The notes: a model not told the origin generated them from the letters alone. Counted from the stretch's first letter, positions 12,101-24,453 are shown. The stretch is DNA of 64,000 bases from Chondrosia reniformis (GCA_947172415.1 OX359195.1:2728001-2792000); one strand, 5' to 3'. Program-made: numbers and translations.

Positions 12101-15100
12101 TATGTTTGCAGTCCAGCCCAGAAGTGTAGCTTCTTTAATTGTAAACATTTACCAATCTTATATATTTATGTATATGTTTAATATACATTTTATGTTTTAC
12201 ATCTGTTCAGATACTTAGATTTTCAGTGAGAGGAGATTACATTTCAGTGATGTCCGACATTGTTTCATTTCATTCAAAGAGACTTGAACACCTTGCAATG
12301 TATTTCGATGGTGAGTTATCTCAACTGTGTATGTCAATGGAATGTAATGTCTTCTTGTTAGTTTTGTGTGAATTCATTGAAAGTGATCATATAAATATAG
12401 TCACATTTGACAGTCACTAGTGTGTGTACATACTGCACAAGTCTGAGACACTTGTAATGTCATTCACTGCACAAGTCTTGAGTTGTGAGGTTGCTAACTT
12501 GAAATGATACCACAAACTATATCCTTTCTTGTTGCAATGTACGTAGTGGATGATGTAGATCATTTGAGGCAAGTGTGCTAATGAGCTCAGTAGTTACTTG
12601 TCTTCAGTTGAAATCTCTTAGCCTGGAGAGTGTCAACTTTGCACAAGAAGACTTAAAGGTCTTACTTGACAACCTACCACAATTGGTTACCATAGAGATG
12701 ACGCTATGTGAATATGAAGGTGGTGCTATTGATGCCATTGTCAATGTGAGTTGTGGAATACATACAAGTGTAAAGAACAGTAAAACCTCTATAAAGAACA
12801 GCTAATATTTTAGTTGAGAATGTTAATCTTTATGGACAGGTATTTAGTCTATTAATAGTGAATATTGTATTCAGCTATATAGTGTATCATGTAAGTGATA
12901 CAAACTAGAGAATGTAGCTATGGGACAACTCTATAGTCAGCTGTAGTCACTACATGTGATTGGTTGCTGGTCACATGAGATCTCACTGTATGACAGTGAG
13001 ATGTATGCAGTGTTAAGTGTGAATGTTGAGATATGTCTTTATGTGTAGTAATTCTCTATTTAGATAAGCACTTGTATATATTGTTATTCTTGAGTGATCC
13101 ATCAACATCTTTTTACTGTAGTGCGTTAGGAGTCACCCCAGTCTGGAAGATGTGACATTAGCTGAGTGGTGTAGTGTGAAGTTGATGAAAGTGTTCTTGT
13201 TTGGTATCAAAGACAGACTAAACATGAAGAAAGTAAATGTTTTCTTTGCTGAATGCTCAGGTAAGTGTATTGTTATCAAACTACTCAAGTCTATTGATCT
13301 CTTAAGAATGTTTTCATACATTGGGTGAATATTGTAGTAAAGTTGTTATAACTTGTTAACTTGTCAATATGAGGTCTAGTCCTGATAACCTGGTGGTGTG
13401 TGATTGTACATAGTATATTTTGTAACTTTTTGTAGATGCTGATTGTGTAGAATTACTACCATGTGTTGTGAGTTGTATGAAGAAGAGCTCACTAAAGACA
13501 CTTTGTCTCAGGAGGATGAAAGGAGTGCCACAATGTTGTGAAGTGTTTGACTGTCTTAGAAGCAGTGAAATAGAAGAGTTTGAGTTTGGACTGAATTTCT
13601 TTACTTCATTACCTGTGAGTGTGATGATGATATATAGAATATTATCTTCTCCACTTCACTCTCCCCATTCACCACTCTGTCCCATACACACCTAACACTA
13701 TATCTCCTCATAGCTATATAGCCTTGTATGTGTATCTGAAATGAGTTCCAAGTGTATGTAGACAGGATCTGTGAAAGGCTGTGCAGAAGCTACTGACTAG
13801 TATTGCTTCTCAAGTATATGGACATAACTAACTTATCTTTAGAGGGTTCACTTTCTAAGGTAGTACAGTACAGTAGTAGTTTAATTGATAATGTGTAGCA
13901 GTCTTATGGCTATCCCATAGTTGTTCCAAATAATGTTCTTATACAAAAGTTATGTAATAACTGTATTGTTTATCAGTGAAAGTGTTCAATTGAGAAGAGA
14001 GATGTATATCTTGTGTGGTGCAAATTAGTTCAAATGGTCAATCCTTATGACCAGTCCAATCCATTTGATTATTAGAGAGTGCTCTGCTCATTCACTGTTC
14101 TCTCAGATCAACTGGTATATGTAGAGACTGGAAGTGCTGTCTTATTTCCATGTAGTTATTCCATCCACACAATGTTTACATCATGTCAGCTAACCTTAAT
14201 TGAGCAGAAAATATTTTATTGTTATATCCACTCAATTTTGAGGGGATATTTCAGTTGACAATTTTGTATAGTGTATTCCCATGTGTATATCACATCTCTG
14301 TTATGTGTGATGTACCCAGGAAGGTTTCACTGATCTTGTTGAATGTGGAGTTGGACAGTGCAGGACACTCAGGAAGGTCACCATGGGAGCTGATGAGCAT
14401 CAAACACTGACCTCCAGTATATTGAAGGGAATGATCCAGATTCCTTCATTGGAACAAGTTGAACTGATAGAATGTGACTTTAAAGGTAGGTTTTATAACA
14501 TTATGTACAGAATGTATTGCCTATGGACTTAATAAGTTTCATCAACTATGAGGATCATGTACTCTACCGTAGTTTGGGAAATTTTCGTTGCTAAAATATT
14601 TTCGTGGTTGGCTCAAACCACGAAAATTTATCACACTAAATATTTTTAACAACGAATAATAACATGTTGTACAATCTACGTATATGTAAACGCAACACAG
14701 CTGAGCACGGCCAAAATGGCTCTACTGTGATACCTGCAGCGCAAGGTCGGTTTACCGGACCCAAAGACCCACTTTCGTCCGAAGTACCAGCAGCAACAAT
14801 TGCTTGTGCGAGTACTACGGTATACAGTCATCTCAATAGAATGGTTGTGTTCAGTAAAGTGTCCCTTTCAAGTGATTAGTAGCCAATGTATAGCCTCTCT
14901 CTTCAACATTTCAAACTATTACATAAGTATTAAATATAAATTTTCAGTGTGTTGATGTTCTGTATTCTAATTGGTTCCTTCAAATGATAGGGAATGGAAC
15001 ATTACTTGTGCAACTACTACAAAGTGGATTGAAGAGTGTTACATTTGGTCAACCCAATATAGTAAAACAATGTTATAACATCACACCGAGGGACCTTGCT

Positions 15101-15824
15101 AATGCTATTGGATGTCTATGTGACAACACTTCATTGAAAGAACTCACCATCTGGACTGGCACAGACCAGTCTGAGGTACACTTGACTGCCTATCACTAGT
15201 AAATATTACTTTCCCTTACTGATTAAAGGTATATCCAGTCTGCTTATTACAAAGTTTAGGTTTATTTGACTAGCTTGTTCCAGTCTATGGCCTCTGTGTG
15301 TTTTAGATTTGGTAATCACTTCATGTTGTAGTACATGTATTTAATTGTTCTGGATACACTTGTACAGAATATCCAGGATGTCACTGAAAAAGATGTCTTG
15401 ACATCAGTTGAACAAGCTGTCAAGGAGAACACTACACTAGAGAGGTTGACAGTGAATAGTGAATTGGGTAAAATGAACTGGAGGAATGTTGCAGAGAGCA
15501 TTCTAAAAGGAGCAGCAGCCAATCAGAATCTCAGAGAGTTGAAACTGGTAATGAATGAGAAATACAGAGGATATGCTCCTAAACAGGAAGTGATTGATAA
15601 TGTAAGAAAAGTCAACAAGGCATTGAGGCTCATTGTTAAGTTAGGTAAGTGAATGTCTTTCATCATCTGTTTGTACACGTAGTTTAGTTAACAGTAGATT
15701 TACTAATTTCAATCCAAATAGTGTCACATGTGGACTGTGTTATTTATAGGAATACATTATATTATGTAACTTGTGAATATATAATTCTTCTCTTTTTGTT
15801 ACAGGGCCATTTGGTTACTTGTGA
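9146..15824 (+). CDS. NLR-B: CARD-NACHT-LRR innate immune receptor
   Basis: Exons: 9146-9427 (CARD-like; LRAANVISVGEFQRLQ, DDTTHDGHQELAQL), 9632-9693 (Ser/Thr linker), 9836-11522 (NACHT), 11763-11831, 12032-12099, 12211-12310, 12591-12745, 13122-13260, 13436-13614, 14320-14485, 14991-15175, 15377-15644, 15805-15824 (TGA). Phases agree throughout. Within the NACHT exon, Walker A is GEPGIGKST (10106-10132) and Walker B is LFIMDGYDEF (about 10346-10380), with sensor-like SSFIITSRPRA; both key motifs are intact. At least eight LRR-type exons follow. The exon at 12591 uses an acceptor later than the NLR-C counterpart (39493), because the homologous upstream part has a frame change. With the exon at 7517 the model is 1154 residues. 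The likely role is cytosolic sensing with CARD-mediated oligomeric signalling, as for animal NLRs; the ligand is unknown. Confidence 0.85.
14567..14820. mobile_element. 254-bp MITE in an NLR-B intron
   Basis: NLR-A has CTCTATACAG at this intron position. Here the same sequence is split, with TA on both sides (14565-14566 and 14821-14822). The ends are CCGTAGT...ACTACGG, short terminal inverted repeats. An internal hairpin TTTTCGTGGTT/AACCACGAAAA lies near the left end. TA duplication and short TIRs fit a Tc1/mariner-related MITE. No coding capacity. Confidence 0.85.
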
Positions 15825-15974
15825 AACAGACTTTTATTCTTCAAAACTGTTTTTGTTTGAACTCGTGACCAATTAACCTTTTGTTTGAAACAAATATTTT
15901 GATATAAGATATCTATAATTACCAGAGAAGAGAGTCAGTTGTAAAGAGAAATGATATATAGGTGTGCTATTTAG

Positions 15975-16075
15975 TAATTTTCCCTTCAGTCTCCTAGCAA
16001 ACAGTCACATATGGGTGGAGTCCACCTTCTAATTCCCCCTCAGTCTCCTAGCAACCAGTCATATGTAGGAGTTAA
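15975..16075. repeat. Two-unit remnant of the 54-bp minisatellite
   Basis: About two copies of the 1190-2815 unit (CAGTCTCCTAGCAA...CATATGGGTGGAGT), at the same distance from the NLR stop codon as the large array in the first copy. It marks the state before expansion or after contraction. Confidence 0.85.
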
Positions 16076-16490
16076 TCCAAACCCTAACCCTCCCACTGGT
16101 CCACCTTGCTCGGTAACTTGGCTGTCCTCTCAGCATCAATGAATACCTCCTCAAGAGGAATGTTCCATTGTATGCATAATTTGTGGAAGTGAGCTCACTT
16201 TAATGTTGTAATGATACATGTACGTACATAATATATCAATGTCATCTGAAGAGATAACATGGAGGCAGAGAACGTACAGAGAACACTTTAAATGCATCTC
16301 TCAATGCCATGGTAATGTGAATCATACCAGTTTATTAATAATTAAAACCAGCTGTATAGAGGTGCCATATCTCATTTGAAAAGAATTACAGATAAAACTC
16401 ATCATATACGTACGGTACATATAATATCAACAGATAGACTCAGATCTAGAAATATTTTCAATGTTCAATTCAAGGTACACAAGTAACAAG

Positions 16491-16724
16491 TTAATTGTTC
16501 TGATGCAGTCCTGACCACTTCTGTAAGAGTGATGTGATGGTCTTTCCTTTCCTTCCCTGTACACTAACTTTAACCTGCAGAGGAAGTACGTAGGGCATCA
16601 TTCATTTACAAGTAACACTATTGACTACTACTCGGTAGCAGACCTTCTTTGATTTCTTCTTCTTTGGTTCTGAATCACTGTCCAGACTGGGACTGCCTTC
16701 TCTTGACCCCACAGCACCTTCACA
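16491..16724 (-). pseudogene. Duplicated 3' exons of the WW gene, orphaned
   Basis: The two last exons of the WW gene (basic SDSEPKKKKSKK exon and the LLQKWSGLHQNN exon with its stop) are present with few changes, but no upstream exon follows. Instead 17286-18413 holds a kinase fragment on the other strand. This is a partial gene copy from the segmental duplication; expression is unlikely. Confidence 0.75.
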
Positions 16725-16974
16725 GGTCACCTACAGGTGTTACACGTCCATTTCAGTGTAGAGAGACCATAATTTGAAATGTACCCTCGTATTGTGAGAA
16801 ACATGGATCATTTGAGTGTTCATGTTTCAGATACGTACATTGGGACGTTGACACTATTTGTTTTCCCAGCATCCTTAGATTCTAGCCACCTTATATGGGA
16901 GGAGTTCATTGGACACTAAACACAATCCTAATTGACCATTCATTAAAACAAATTAAACAGAGAAAATAAGAGAG

Positions 16975-17080
16975 CAGCAATAGTCTTCAAAACACTGCAT
17001 CCTTTATACAATAGAGTTACCTTTATTAGACTGCTGTTCTGGATTGCACCCTTCATCAGTCATCAATAAGCATTATACAA
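16975..17080 (-). ncRNA. Hammerhead-like remnant
   Basis: On the minus strand CTGATGA is followed by a weak stem, AGAAC (GAAAC expected) and CAGCAGTC, which ends in a GTC-like cleavage triplet. The arrangement matches the hammerhead of the Naiad-like element at 24634-24682. The core is damaged, so this is most likely a decayed piece of a Penelope-like 3' end. Confidence 0.35.
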
Positions 17081-17285
17081 TGGAAACTGTATAAGATGGT
17101 CACCATTAGGATCTGTTTAACATATACAGGATGACCGTTAGTAATATACGCAGTGTACAGAGTGTGTAATAGGAATTTATTTGGCCTTTTCCTATTGACT
17201 GCTTGTAATCAGTGATGGCTTAACTCAGCTGACCTCTGACAAGTGTACCAATTTAACATTAATATTAGGCAATGCCAATTGGTAG

Positions 17286-18413
17286 GGTTTGAAGCACCTT
17301 CAGACGTACAGGTTGTGTCACTTTGACATAAAGCCAGCCAACATATTTATTGGTGAGGATGGTTGGACTTGTAAACTGTAAACTGTACTGGTTGTCTCAT
17401 TGGACAGCAAACAAGACATGCTACATGCACAAGAAGGTGACCCCAAGTACATGGCACCAGAGCTGCTACAAGGACACTTTGGTCCTAATGCTGACATATT
17501 CAAGTAAAACTGGTGGTACTGATGTACTGATTGTGTGTACTTTGATTAATAGTTGCATACTTCCTGTGTGGTTTTAAACTTTCAATTGCGCATACTTTTC
17601 AAACACCTTGATCAACACATCTAGCATGTTCACATAGTTGGGTGAACCTTATATTATGTGGAAAGTACTTCTTTATACCTATATACATTGTTTATGACCT
17701 TTAGCTTAAGAGATAGCATTCTGGAGGTAGCAGGTGATCTAGAGTTACCTGGAAATGGACCACTTTGGCATAACCTGCGCGAGGAACCTGTCCAGTAATA
17801 TAAGCCATTTTATTGGTCGAATGATGCAGCCTAGCCCTCCAGCAAGACCTACTATGAATGACCTTCTACAGCCTTTACCAAATTGGTAGGTTTACTCATA
17901 CATACATACTCAGTGCATATTCACCTAATGAGATTAACCTGTACCTTCCATGTAGTTGGAAGATAAAGAATTAGAGGACGCAGGTATAATGTGGCTTAGT
18001 ATATACACTTGTCATACTACTTGGAATAGTGTTGCACTGTCTTCCACAACACTCTAGTAAAGTATGTAAAGCAAGCCTACTGAACTCATAATGCATTCTC
18101 TATTCTCTCAGGTCTGCACTGTTCTCCCAAGTTAGTGCTACCACAAGGAGATGCCTCATTCCACCTGACAACTGAATACTGTCCCTTTCTCCATTCTGAT
18201 GAAGAGGACTCTTGCCTCTTCCAACTCAACGGTAGCAGCTCTGACGAGAGTGGTCCCTCCACTGTGGAGAGATTCTGGCTGCAGAGCCCTGCCGTGGAGC
18301 TGTCCCCACTCTCCTGTGGCCCCTCTGTTCCTCTGAACTTTGGAAAGTTGGCAGACAGCGACAGTGACATCATGGATGTCACATGCCTTCATTTCATGAA
18401 CAGTGATTATTAA
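17286..18413 (+). pseudogene. Myt1/Wee1-family kinase fragment, broken
   Basis: The exon at 17286-17507 reads LCHFDIKPANIFIGEDGW (catalytic loop), then [18 protein letters not shown] (activation segment and APE). 17705-17886 reads LRDSILEVAGDLELP, then after a frame change ISHFIGRMMQPSPPARPT (end of the C-lobe). 18113-18413 is an open C-terminal exon rich in Ser and acidic residues. These match the membrane-associated inhibitory kinase PKMYT1, which phosphorylates Cdk1. The DFG motif is replaced by an in-frame TAA, there is a frameshift near 17785, and the N-lobe is absent from the window. The fragment sits where the middle of the WW gene should be, so it probably came in by rearrangement. 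Confidence 0.7.
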
Positions 18414-19475
18414 TTAGTTACCATGACGATAGATACTGCATCGTGACAGTCCCTCTGTTATTTTAATTAGATGTAATATTGCATATATACACTTGAACTT
18501 TAAAGTCTTAGGCCTTATTAACTTATATATATTTAATAGAAGTGAAATCTTCTCTTCCATAACATATTCAGAATGAATCTTTTACTATGTATATATTCTC
18601 AACTATACTATATGTACAATTATGAATGACAAACATTTTGCACTATAATTTATATACGTTTGTATGTATGTGTACACATTCAATAGAATTATGGTCTCCC
18701 AACCTAGATCAGACTTTGGTCACTTGATTGATTTCGATCGGAACACTTTAGAGACACGTTGTCTCCCATCAGTTTGAGAGAGATTAGCTTGAATAAGACG
18801 CCAAGTGAAAGTTTTAATGAACTGAAAAAGTCTCTAACAGTGGCACCTAAGAATTTAATGGAAGTATGTATCTGTTCGTATCTGATATATACATACATGT
18901 ATTAAGTGTATATACTTATGTAGATATAATATATTGATTGTATACATGATTCAGTAGTTGTTTTATAAGGTATACTTTGTGTTATCCCTTTTTAATGCAC
19001 TTAATAGTAATAAGTACGTACATATGTATAAATTAGTACAGTTTGTTAACATGTATTCTCTTACATTTTGTAGGTATATATTCAGTGATACTGATTTTGA
19101 CTGACTTACTACATGCATAACTATATTACCTTGCCTTTGCCTGACAGAACATTTTGCTAAAACACTGTCATCATCTTTTGTATAGTGATTGCTATTGCAG
19201 AATATAGTATATCTATATATATATTATTTATATTAGATTATCTTAGTATATTATAACTTGTACTGTATATATAATATATCTACATAGCCATAGTGTATAA
19301 ATTACCAATCTCTAACCATTAATTTTGGGTGCTATATACAATTTTATGTACATTTGGTAATGATATTCTAGCAAATGGAGAGTTATGAAGAAGGTAAGAC
19401 TTAATTGCAATTGAAATCAGTTCTCACATGCAGATATCCATATTTGCTAGCTCAAGTTCTCCATACATAAAGTGA
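18414..19475. other. AT-rich spacer, one possible exon-like stretch
   Basis: Mostly low-complexity AT DNA. A short open stretch near 18775-18880 reads REISLNKTPSESFNELKKSL with a GTATGT-like donor after it. It has no domain or paralogue support, so it is not called as a gene. Confidence 0.3.
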
Positions 19476-19513
19476 TAATCAAACCACGTGCAGGTTTGCA
19501 CGTGGTTTGATTA
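19476..19513. repeat. Perfect 17-bp hairpin containing CACGTG
   Basis: Arms of 17 bp (from AATCAAACCACGTGCA) flank a 4-nt GGTT loop with no mismatch. Each arm holds a CACGTG E-box. It lies just upstream of the duplicated promoter block. It could be a foldback end of a MITE or a cruciform-prone site. Confidence 0.8.
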
Positions 19514-19559
19514 CAGTTGAACATACAGTTTACGTAAGCAAAGGAAATATATATACAAT

Positions 19560-20000
19560 AATTGTGGAGAAGAGAAGTCGTGCTCCAAGTCACGTGACAT
19601 ATAATATAAATTGATCATAAGTAGCCAACTATATCTCTTTCCAGCTTAGAGTTTCGTTATTCATAGAAGAAGTTGGTACTCTAGTGTTTGACTTCGAATT
19701 CTGATCTTCTACGTACACTGAATGCGGGTTTTGCTCCAGTTACTGTATATATATGTTTAGTCTATGCTGTATACGTCTGTTCTTACCGCTGCACTTTCCC
19801 AATTGAGGTCAGCCTAGGGGAATCCCGGCCCCGTGAGTACTCCCCTAAGTAGGCCTACGCTCTTCCGCTTGTATATACTAGTTTCTCTCTAAGACATCGT
19901 CTTTTATCCTGAACGTTAACTAAACGTTGACGCGTCTCTGGTCGAAAGGACGAGACCTCTTTTTGGTTGAGTTAAAGGTTAATTGAATCAGGTCTAAGAT
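19560..20000. promoter_or_regulatory. Second copy of the 5' exon/promoter block
   Basis: Homologous to 6620-7120, including CACGTGACAT, AAGTAGGCCTACGC and GACGAGACCTC, with the donor-like GTAAGAACAGACG on the minus strand. It stands upstream of the CARD exon at 20124, as the first copy stands upstream of NLR-B, so it may serve as the promoter of NLR-C. Confidence 0.45.
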
Positions 20001-20123
20001 CCATTCAACATTATTTGTAATTTAAATTTTCTTTTTGTCTATTCCCATCAACTGACTGTTGTTGTATATATTACTGCTTGATCTGACCAGACAACCTCTT
20101 AATACTGTGACGTTATACTGTAG

Positions 20124-20432
20124 GTATGACTTCCACAGAGACATCCAGAGAAGTGAGGGAGTTCCTTCAGAAGTCTCTTCACCCAGCCCTCGAGTGGTGT
20201 GACGTCAGAAGAGTGGCAGATAACCTGAGAGCAGCTAATGTTATCTCAGCTGATGAGTGTGAGACTCTGAGGGACTATCAGAAGTGGCAGGATGCTAACA
20301 GGTTCCTGTACCGTCTCCTTGATGGAGATCCTTGTTGTGACAAACTGGAGGCTCTCTGTGATGCACTACAGAAGGACACTACTCACAGAGGTCACAGGAG
20401 ACTGGCTGAACTAGTGAAACAGTTCCTACCAG
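20124..20432 (+). CDS. CARD exon, likely first domain of NLR-C
   Basis: An AG acceptor precedes GT ATG ACT; the open frame runs to a GTCAGT donor. It encodes a CARD-like six-helix domain (REFLQKSLHPALEWCDVRR, LRAANVISADEC, FLYRLLDGD, DTTHRGHRRLAEL). The 309-nt exon starts and ends in phase 1, like the CARD exons at 9146 and 34347. No NACHT exon follows for 14 kb; the next NLR exon is the second CARD at 34347. Splicing the two gives an uninterrupted frame and a two-CARD receptor of 1213 residues from the ATG at 20126. The alternative is an orphan head of a separate, deleted NLR. Confidence 0.75.
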
Positions 20433-22024
20433 GTCAGTAAACCTTCTTGAATGATATGTTAAACCACAACTGTTTTATTCAGTGCATTGTACGTACGTAT
20501 AAATAGGGACATCATATGACATACGTATATAAAGGCCTTGGCCTTTTATGTCCTTGTGTACAAGTTACAAAATGGTCTTTAATCCTGTTGATTATGCGAA
20601 TGCATGCAACTAACCATCAGTATTCTTAGCTCCCTCACAAGACAAATCAAATAAAGTCTGCTGTGGTTATTAACTGAGACCCCTTTTAGACTGGAACCTT
20701 TGTTGATATATGGCATGCAGAAGCATTATCTTCAGTCTATAGTAAGGTGTGAAAAGGTAATTGGTAGGCCGTGTGTTCTACCTTGGCAATTGGGTGTTCT
20801 ATATCAACTACTTCTCTCTAGTATGCAGTAGTTGAGAATTTCAAAGCCTGCAACAGTGTGACTAAAGTCTTGTACTGTTTAAAATCCTGATTATCCTATG
20901 GGTCCCTTGGATCTCTTTGGATTTGTAACTTGCACTGCATGTGTAGCTAGTATTTGATGATTTTAATATTATATAGTCCCTTGGACCTCATAAATTTGTA
21001 ACTTGTACTGTGTAGTACTTGATTGTAATTTTACATATTCGCCAGTAACTTTCACTGTGTAGTGTATTTGAGTGTAATTAGACAACAAAGTGCTTCACTA
21101 TACTTAGACATTCACTATGAGCAATTTCGTCATGAGATTCTACTGTATGTACACATGGTAAACGTACACATAGATAAGAATAAGCCTTGTTGAACGTCAG
21201 TAGCATAAATTTACTAATTCTGGAAGTTTTAACACGGTCTTCATCAGTAATACAGGAATGGGAATATCATGTAGGAAATTAGTAATTTAATGTTGCTGAA
21301 GCTCAACAAGGATTTATTCTCATAATGATCGGAACAAACACTCCTTATTCCTACACATGGACAAGTGAAATATGAACAAAATACATAAGAAGAGAAGACA
21401 GAGCTTAAAATACCAAAGTTTTTATACAGTCGACTAAATGAATTTCTTTTGCATCAATTTAGGGACAACTCTGCCTCAAACTTAATGGGAATGTATACAA
21501 ATACGCTTTATCTAACCTTCGATACAACTCGCTTATTCGGTATCTCCTTCTGGTAGGATAGCGTCAACTTTTCATAGTCGTTCACAAAAGAGATGATCTT
21601 CTCTAGCAACGAGGTGGTGACTTTTTCGCAATGTCACATGATTCACTAAATGTGTACGGAGCAACATATGAGAGTGTTGGTGACGCACTAGAAAAACATC
21701 ATAATCCATCACCAAATTGCGCAATCATAACCTTGAATTCTTCATTATATCTTGATTTTTTGTAATTTTAATTAAGCAATATTTCGCCAGACGTTTGTCA
21801 TACACATGTACTATGATATATGTCGGTTTCAAAGTGATCTGACCAATTGATAATTTTTATCAATATAACACTTTGTTTCAATATAAATTTCCTATAGGTT
21901 TTCTATAGTCCTATGGCATTTTATATCCAGACTTTGTCCTCCGTCTTCTAACAAACAGAGGCCTAAATAAAAAATCCCTTAAATTAAAATGATTGTTATA
22001 TCCTAAACTTTATGATAATACACC
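20433..22024. other. Long intron or spacer with a foldback and hammerhead-like core
   Basis: No exon was recognised. The one structured item is an inverted repeat of about 43 bp (21178-21220 against 21277-21320). Between the arms, on the minus strand, is CTGATGAAGACC...GTGTTAAAAC, which resembles the hammerhead core of the Penelope-like elements with a mutated GAAAC. Confidence 0.45.
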
Positions 22025-22289
22025 CATTCTCAGTGGCCGAAATAACGTCCGGTCATCGATCAGTTTCCGAATGTTTTTTTTTCAATTGACCGCGCATTAT
22101 TTCATTTGGTCAGTACGTGTGACCAATCAACAGCTGTATTCACAAATTGAACCCTAGAAGAAAGGCTGGGCCAGTGTTCCTTGTTTCTGATTTCAGCTGT
22201 TTTATCTGTTTCTCGCATTAAGTAGCAGCTTTACGGATTATCTGTTTCTCGCATCGAGTGGCGGCTTTACGGATTTTTAATTGTTCACT

Positions 22290-24453
22290 ATGAAGAGAGG
22301 CGGAATCTCACAGGAGGGAGCGGGCGACGCTAAGAAGCAGTGAGTAGGTTACACTACATTCCAGAAGTGGCAACGTGAGCTTGTTCGCGAGCACCAGCCG
22401 ATGTCGTGGCTGGATTGCTCTACTGAGTACGAAGGTGGAAAAAAGGTTGTGAGCCGGCTGAAATGCAGAGTGTGTAGCGAGTTCGTGGACAGAATCCGCG
22501 GGAGCAAGAACTTCAGCGATAAGTGGATTGTCGGCGCCGACTCGGTCAGAGTAAGCAACATCCATGACCATGCCAAAAGCGGTCAACATGCTCACGCAAT
22601 GATGCTCCTAAAGAAGCAGCATGCTAAGTCTGCTGGACTGCCTCCCTCAACCTATGCTCCAATCGCTAAGGCATTTACTACATTGTCCAACGAGGAGAGG
22701 GGAAAACTGCGAGTCAAATTCGACATTGCTCATTTTGTGGCGACAGAGAAGCTTCCATTCATCAAGTACCTGCAGATTTGTGAGCTTGAGTCCCACCATG
22801 GAGTCAACCTTGGCACTTCGTACATCAATGAAAATGCAGGAAAAGAAATGATCCATTACACTGCCGAATCCAGAAGACAAGAGTTGCATGAGGCAAAAAC
22901 TTGCCAAAGTTTTTTTCTTTACTTCTAGACGGATCAACAGATGTTGCCAACATGGACAATGTAATTATTCTTGCAGTGTGGTGTGATCGAAATGGGGGTG
23001 ATAAGAAGATTCACACACGAATGGATTACTTCACGGTTGTGCGACCTCAGGCTATTACAGCTGAAGGCCTCTTTAAGGTGCTGGAGACTGCACTGCAGGG
23101 CCTTGGCATCAAGGAGGTCTCGGCTGAGAAGTGTCGGAAGCTGGTTGGGAAAGACACAGATGGTGCTGCTGCAAACATAGCAGCATCAGGGCTGAACGGT
23201 CTGGTTGAAAGACGATTGAGTTGGGTGTTTTGGATGTGGTGCATGGCTCATCGTTTGGAGCTAGCAATAAAGGATGCCTCGAAGCCCACTGCGTTTGCTC
23301 TGGTGGATGAGCTTTTGCTGAGGCTCTATTACCTCTATGAGAAATCACTGAAACGATGCAGGGAGCTGGAAGACATCATCAGCGATCTGAAGGTATGCTT
23401 TACCTTTGATGATGCCTGAGTCAAGCCTGTTCATGCCAGTGGCTCTAGGTGGGTTACAGACAAGCAGAATGTCATGAAGCGAATAGTATCAAAATTTGGT
23501 GCCTATACCAGTCACCTAGCTGCACTGAGTGAGGATAGGTCTGTAAGACCTGCTGATCGTGCCAAGCTGAAAGGGTACTACAGCAAGTGGACAGATGCCA
23601 AGTATCTCCTTGGGTGTGTTTGTCGACCTGCTGACACCCTGCACAACCTTTTCAAAGTGCATGCAGAGTGATGAAGTGGACATCTTGGGAGCACTCAATG
23701 CTCTTCTGTAAACTCTAAGGGAGACTGACAAGCTTGCATCAAAGCCTCTGGATCAGTGGCCGACATATGCTGCCACTCTTGCAAAGTGCACCAGTGAAGG
23801 AGGAGACACTGTCTACCAGTTGCAGAAGCTCAAGAGGTATCCTGAAACACTGAGCTATTACTCATCCAAGTACAAGGAGTACTGCAGTGCTGTGAGTGAG
23901 CACATCAAGTCCAGGCTGTCTTGGTCTGACCTTCAGTTGATGCGAGACATCATTTTTATGCTTAGCTCACATAGCTGGGAGAAAGCTATTGAGGAAGAGA
24001 ATGATTGGCAACCATTGAAAGGCTAGTTGAGCAATTTGCCACTCCACTTGTTGGTGCTGAAGCTGACACCAATGTGATCAAGGAGGAATTTGCCAACATG
24101 ATTGAGTATGCAGTGCAATACATCGCTATATCCTCCCTTGATTACCACTCAGTGTGGTGGAGACTGTTTTATGCCCCAAAATCAGTTGAATGGTCGAATG
24201 CGTAATCCTTGCTGAGCTACTCTTCTCCCTACCAGCATCCAATGGGAAGCTTGAGCGAGTGTTCTCTACACTTGCTACGATTAAGGTTGACAAGCGTTCT
24301 TGCCTCAGGAACGAGTCTTTGGATGATTTACTAATATTGAACAGCCCTAGAATCCCAATTAAAAGCTTCAATCCTGACCCCAGTAACTCTGAAAGTGAAG
24401 CAGAAGATATGCTGGAAAGTTGGAACGAGTTGATCGATAGTGACAGTGATTAA
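22290..24453 (+). pseudogene. hAT transposase, ZNF862-like, disrupted
   Basis: Order of motifs: N-terminal zinc-finger-like CRVCSEFV...HDHAKSGQH, then LLLDGSTDVANMDNVII (start of the RNase H-like core), GKDTDGAANIA-type and WMWCMAHRLELAIKD motifs, and the C-terminal dimerisation region LPASNGKLERVFSTL with a Ser/Asp tail. Lesions: stop after KKQ near 22340, frameshift near 22895, in-frame TGA near 23417, further frameshifts near 23670, 24020 and 24205. These are domains of ZNF862-type hAT transposases. Not functional in this form. Confidence 0.85.
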
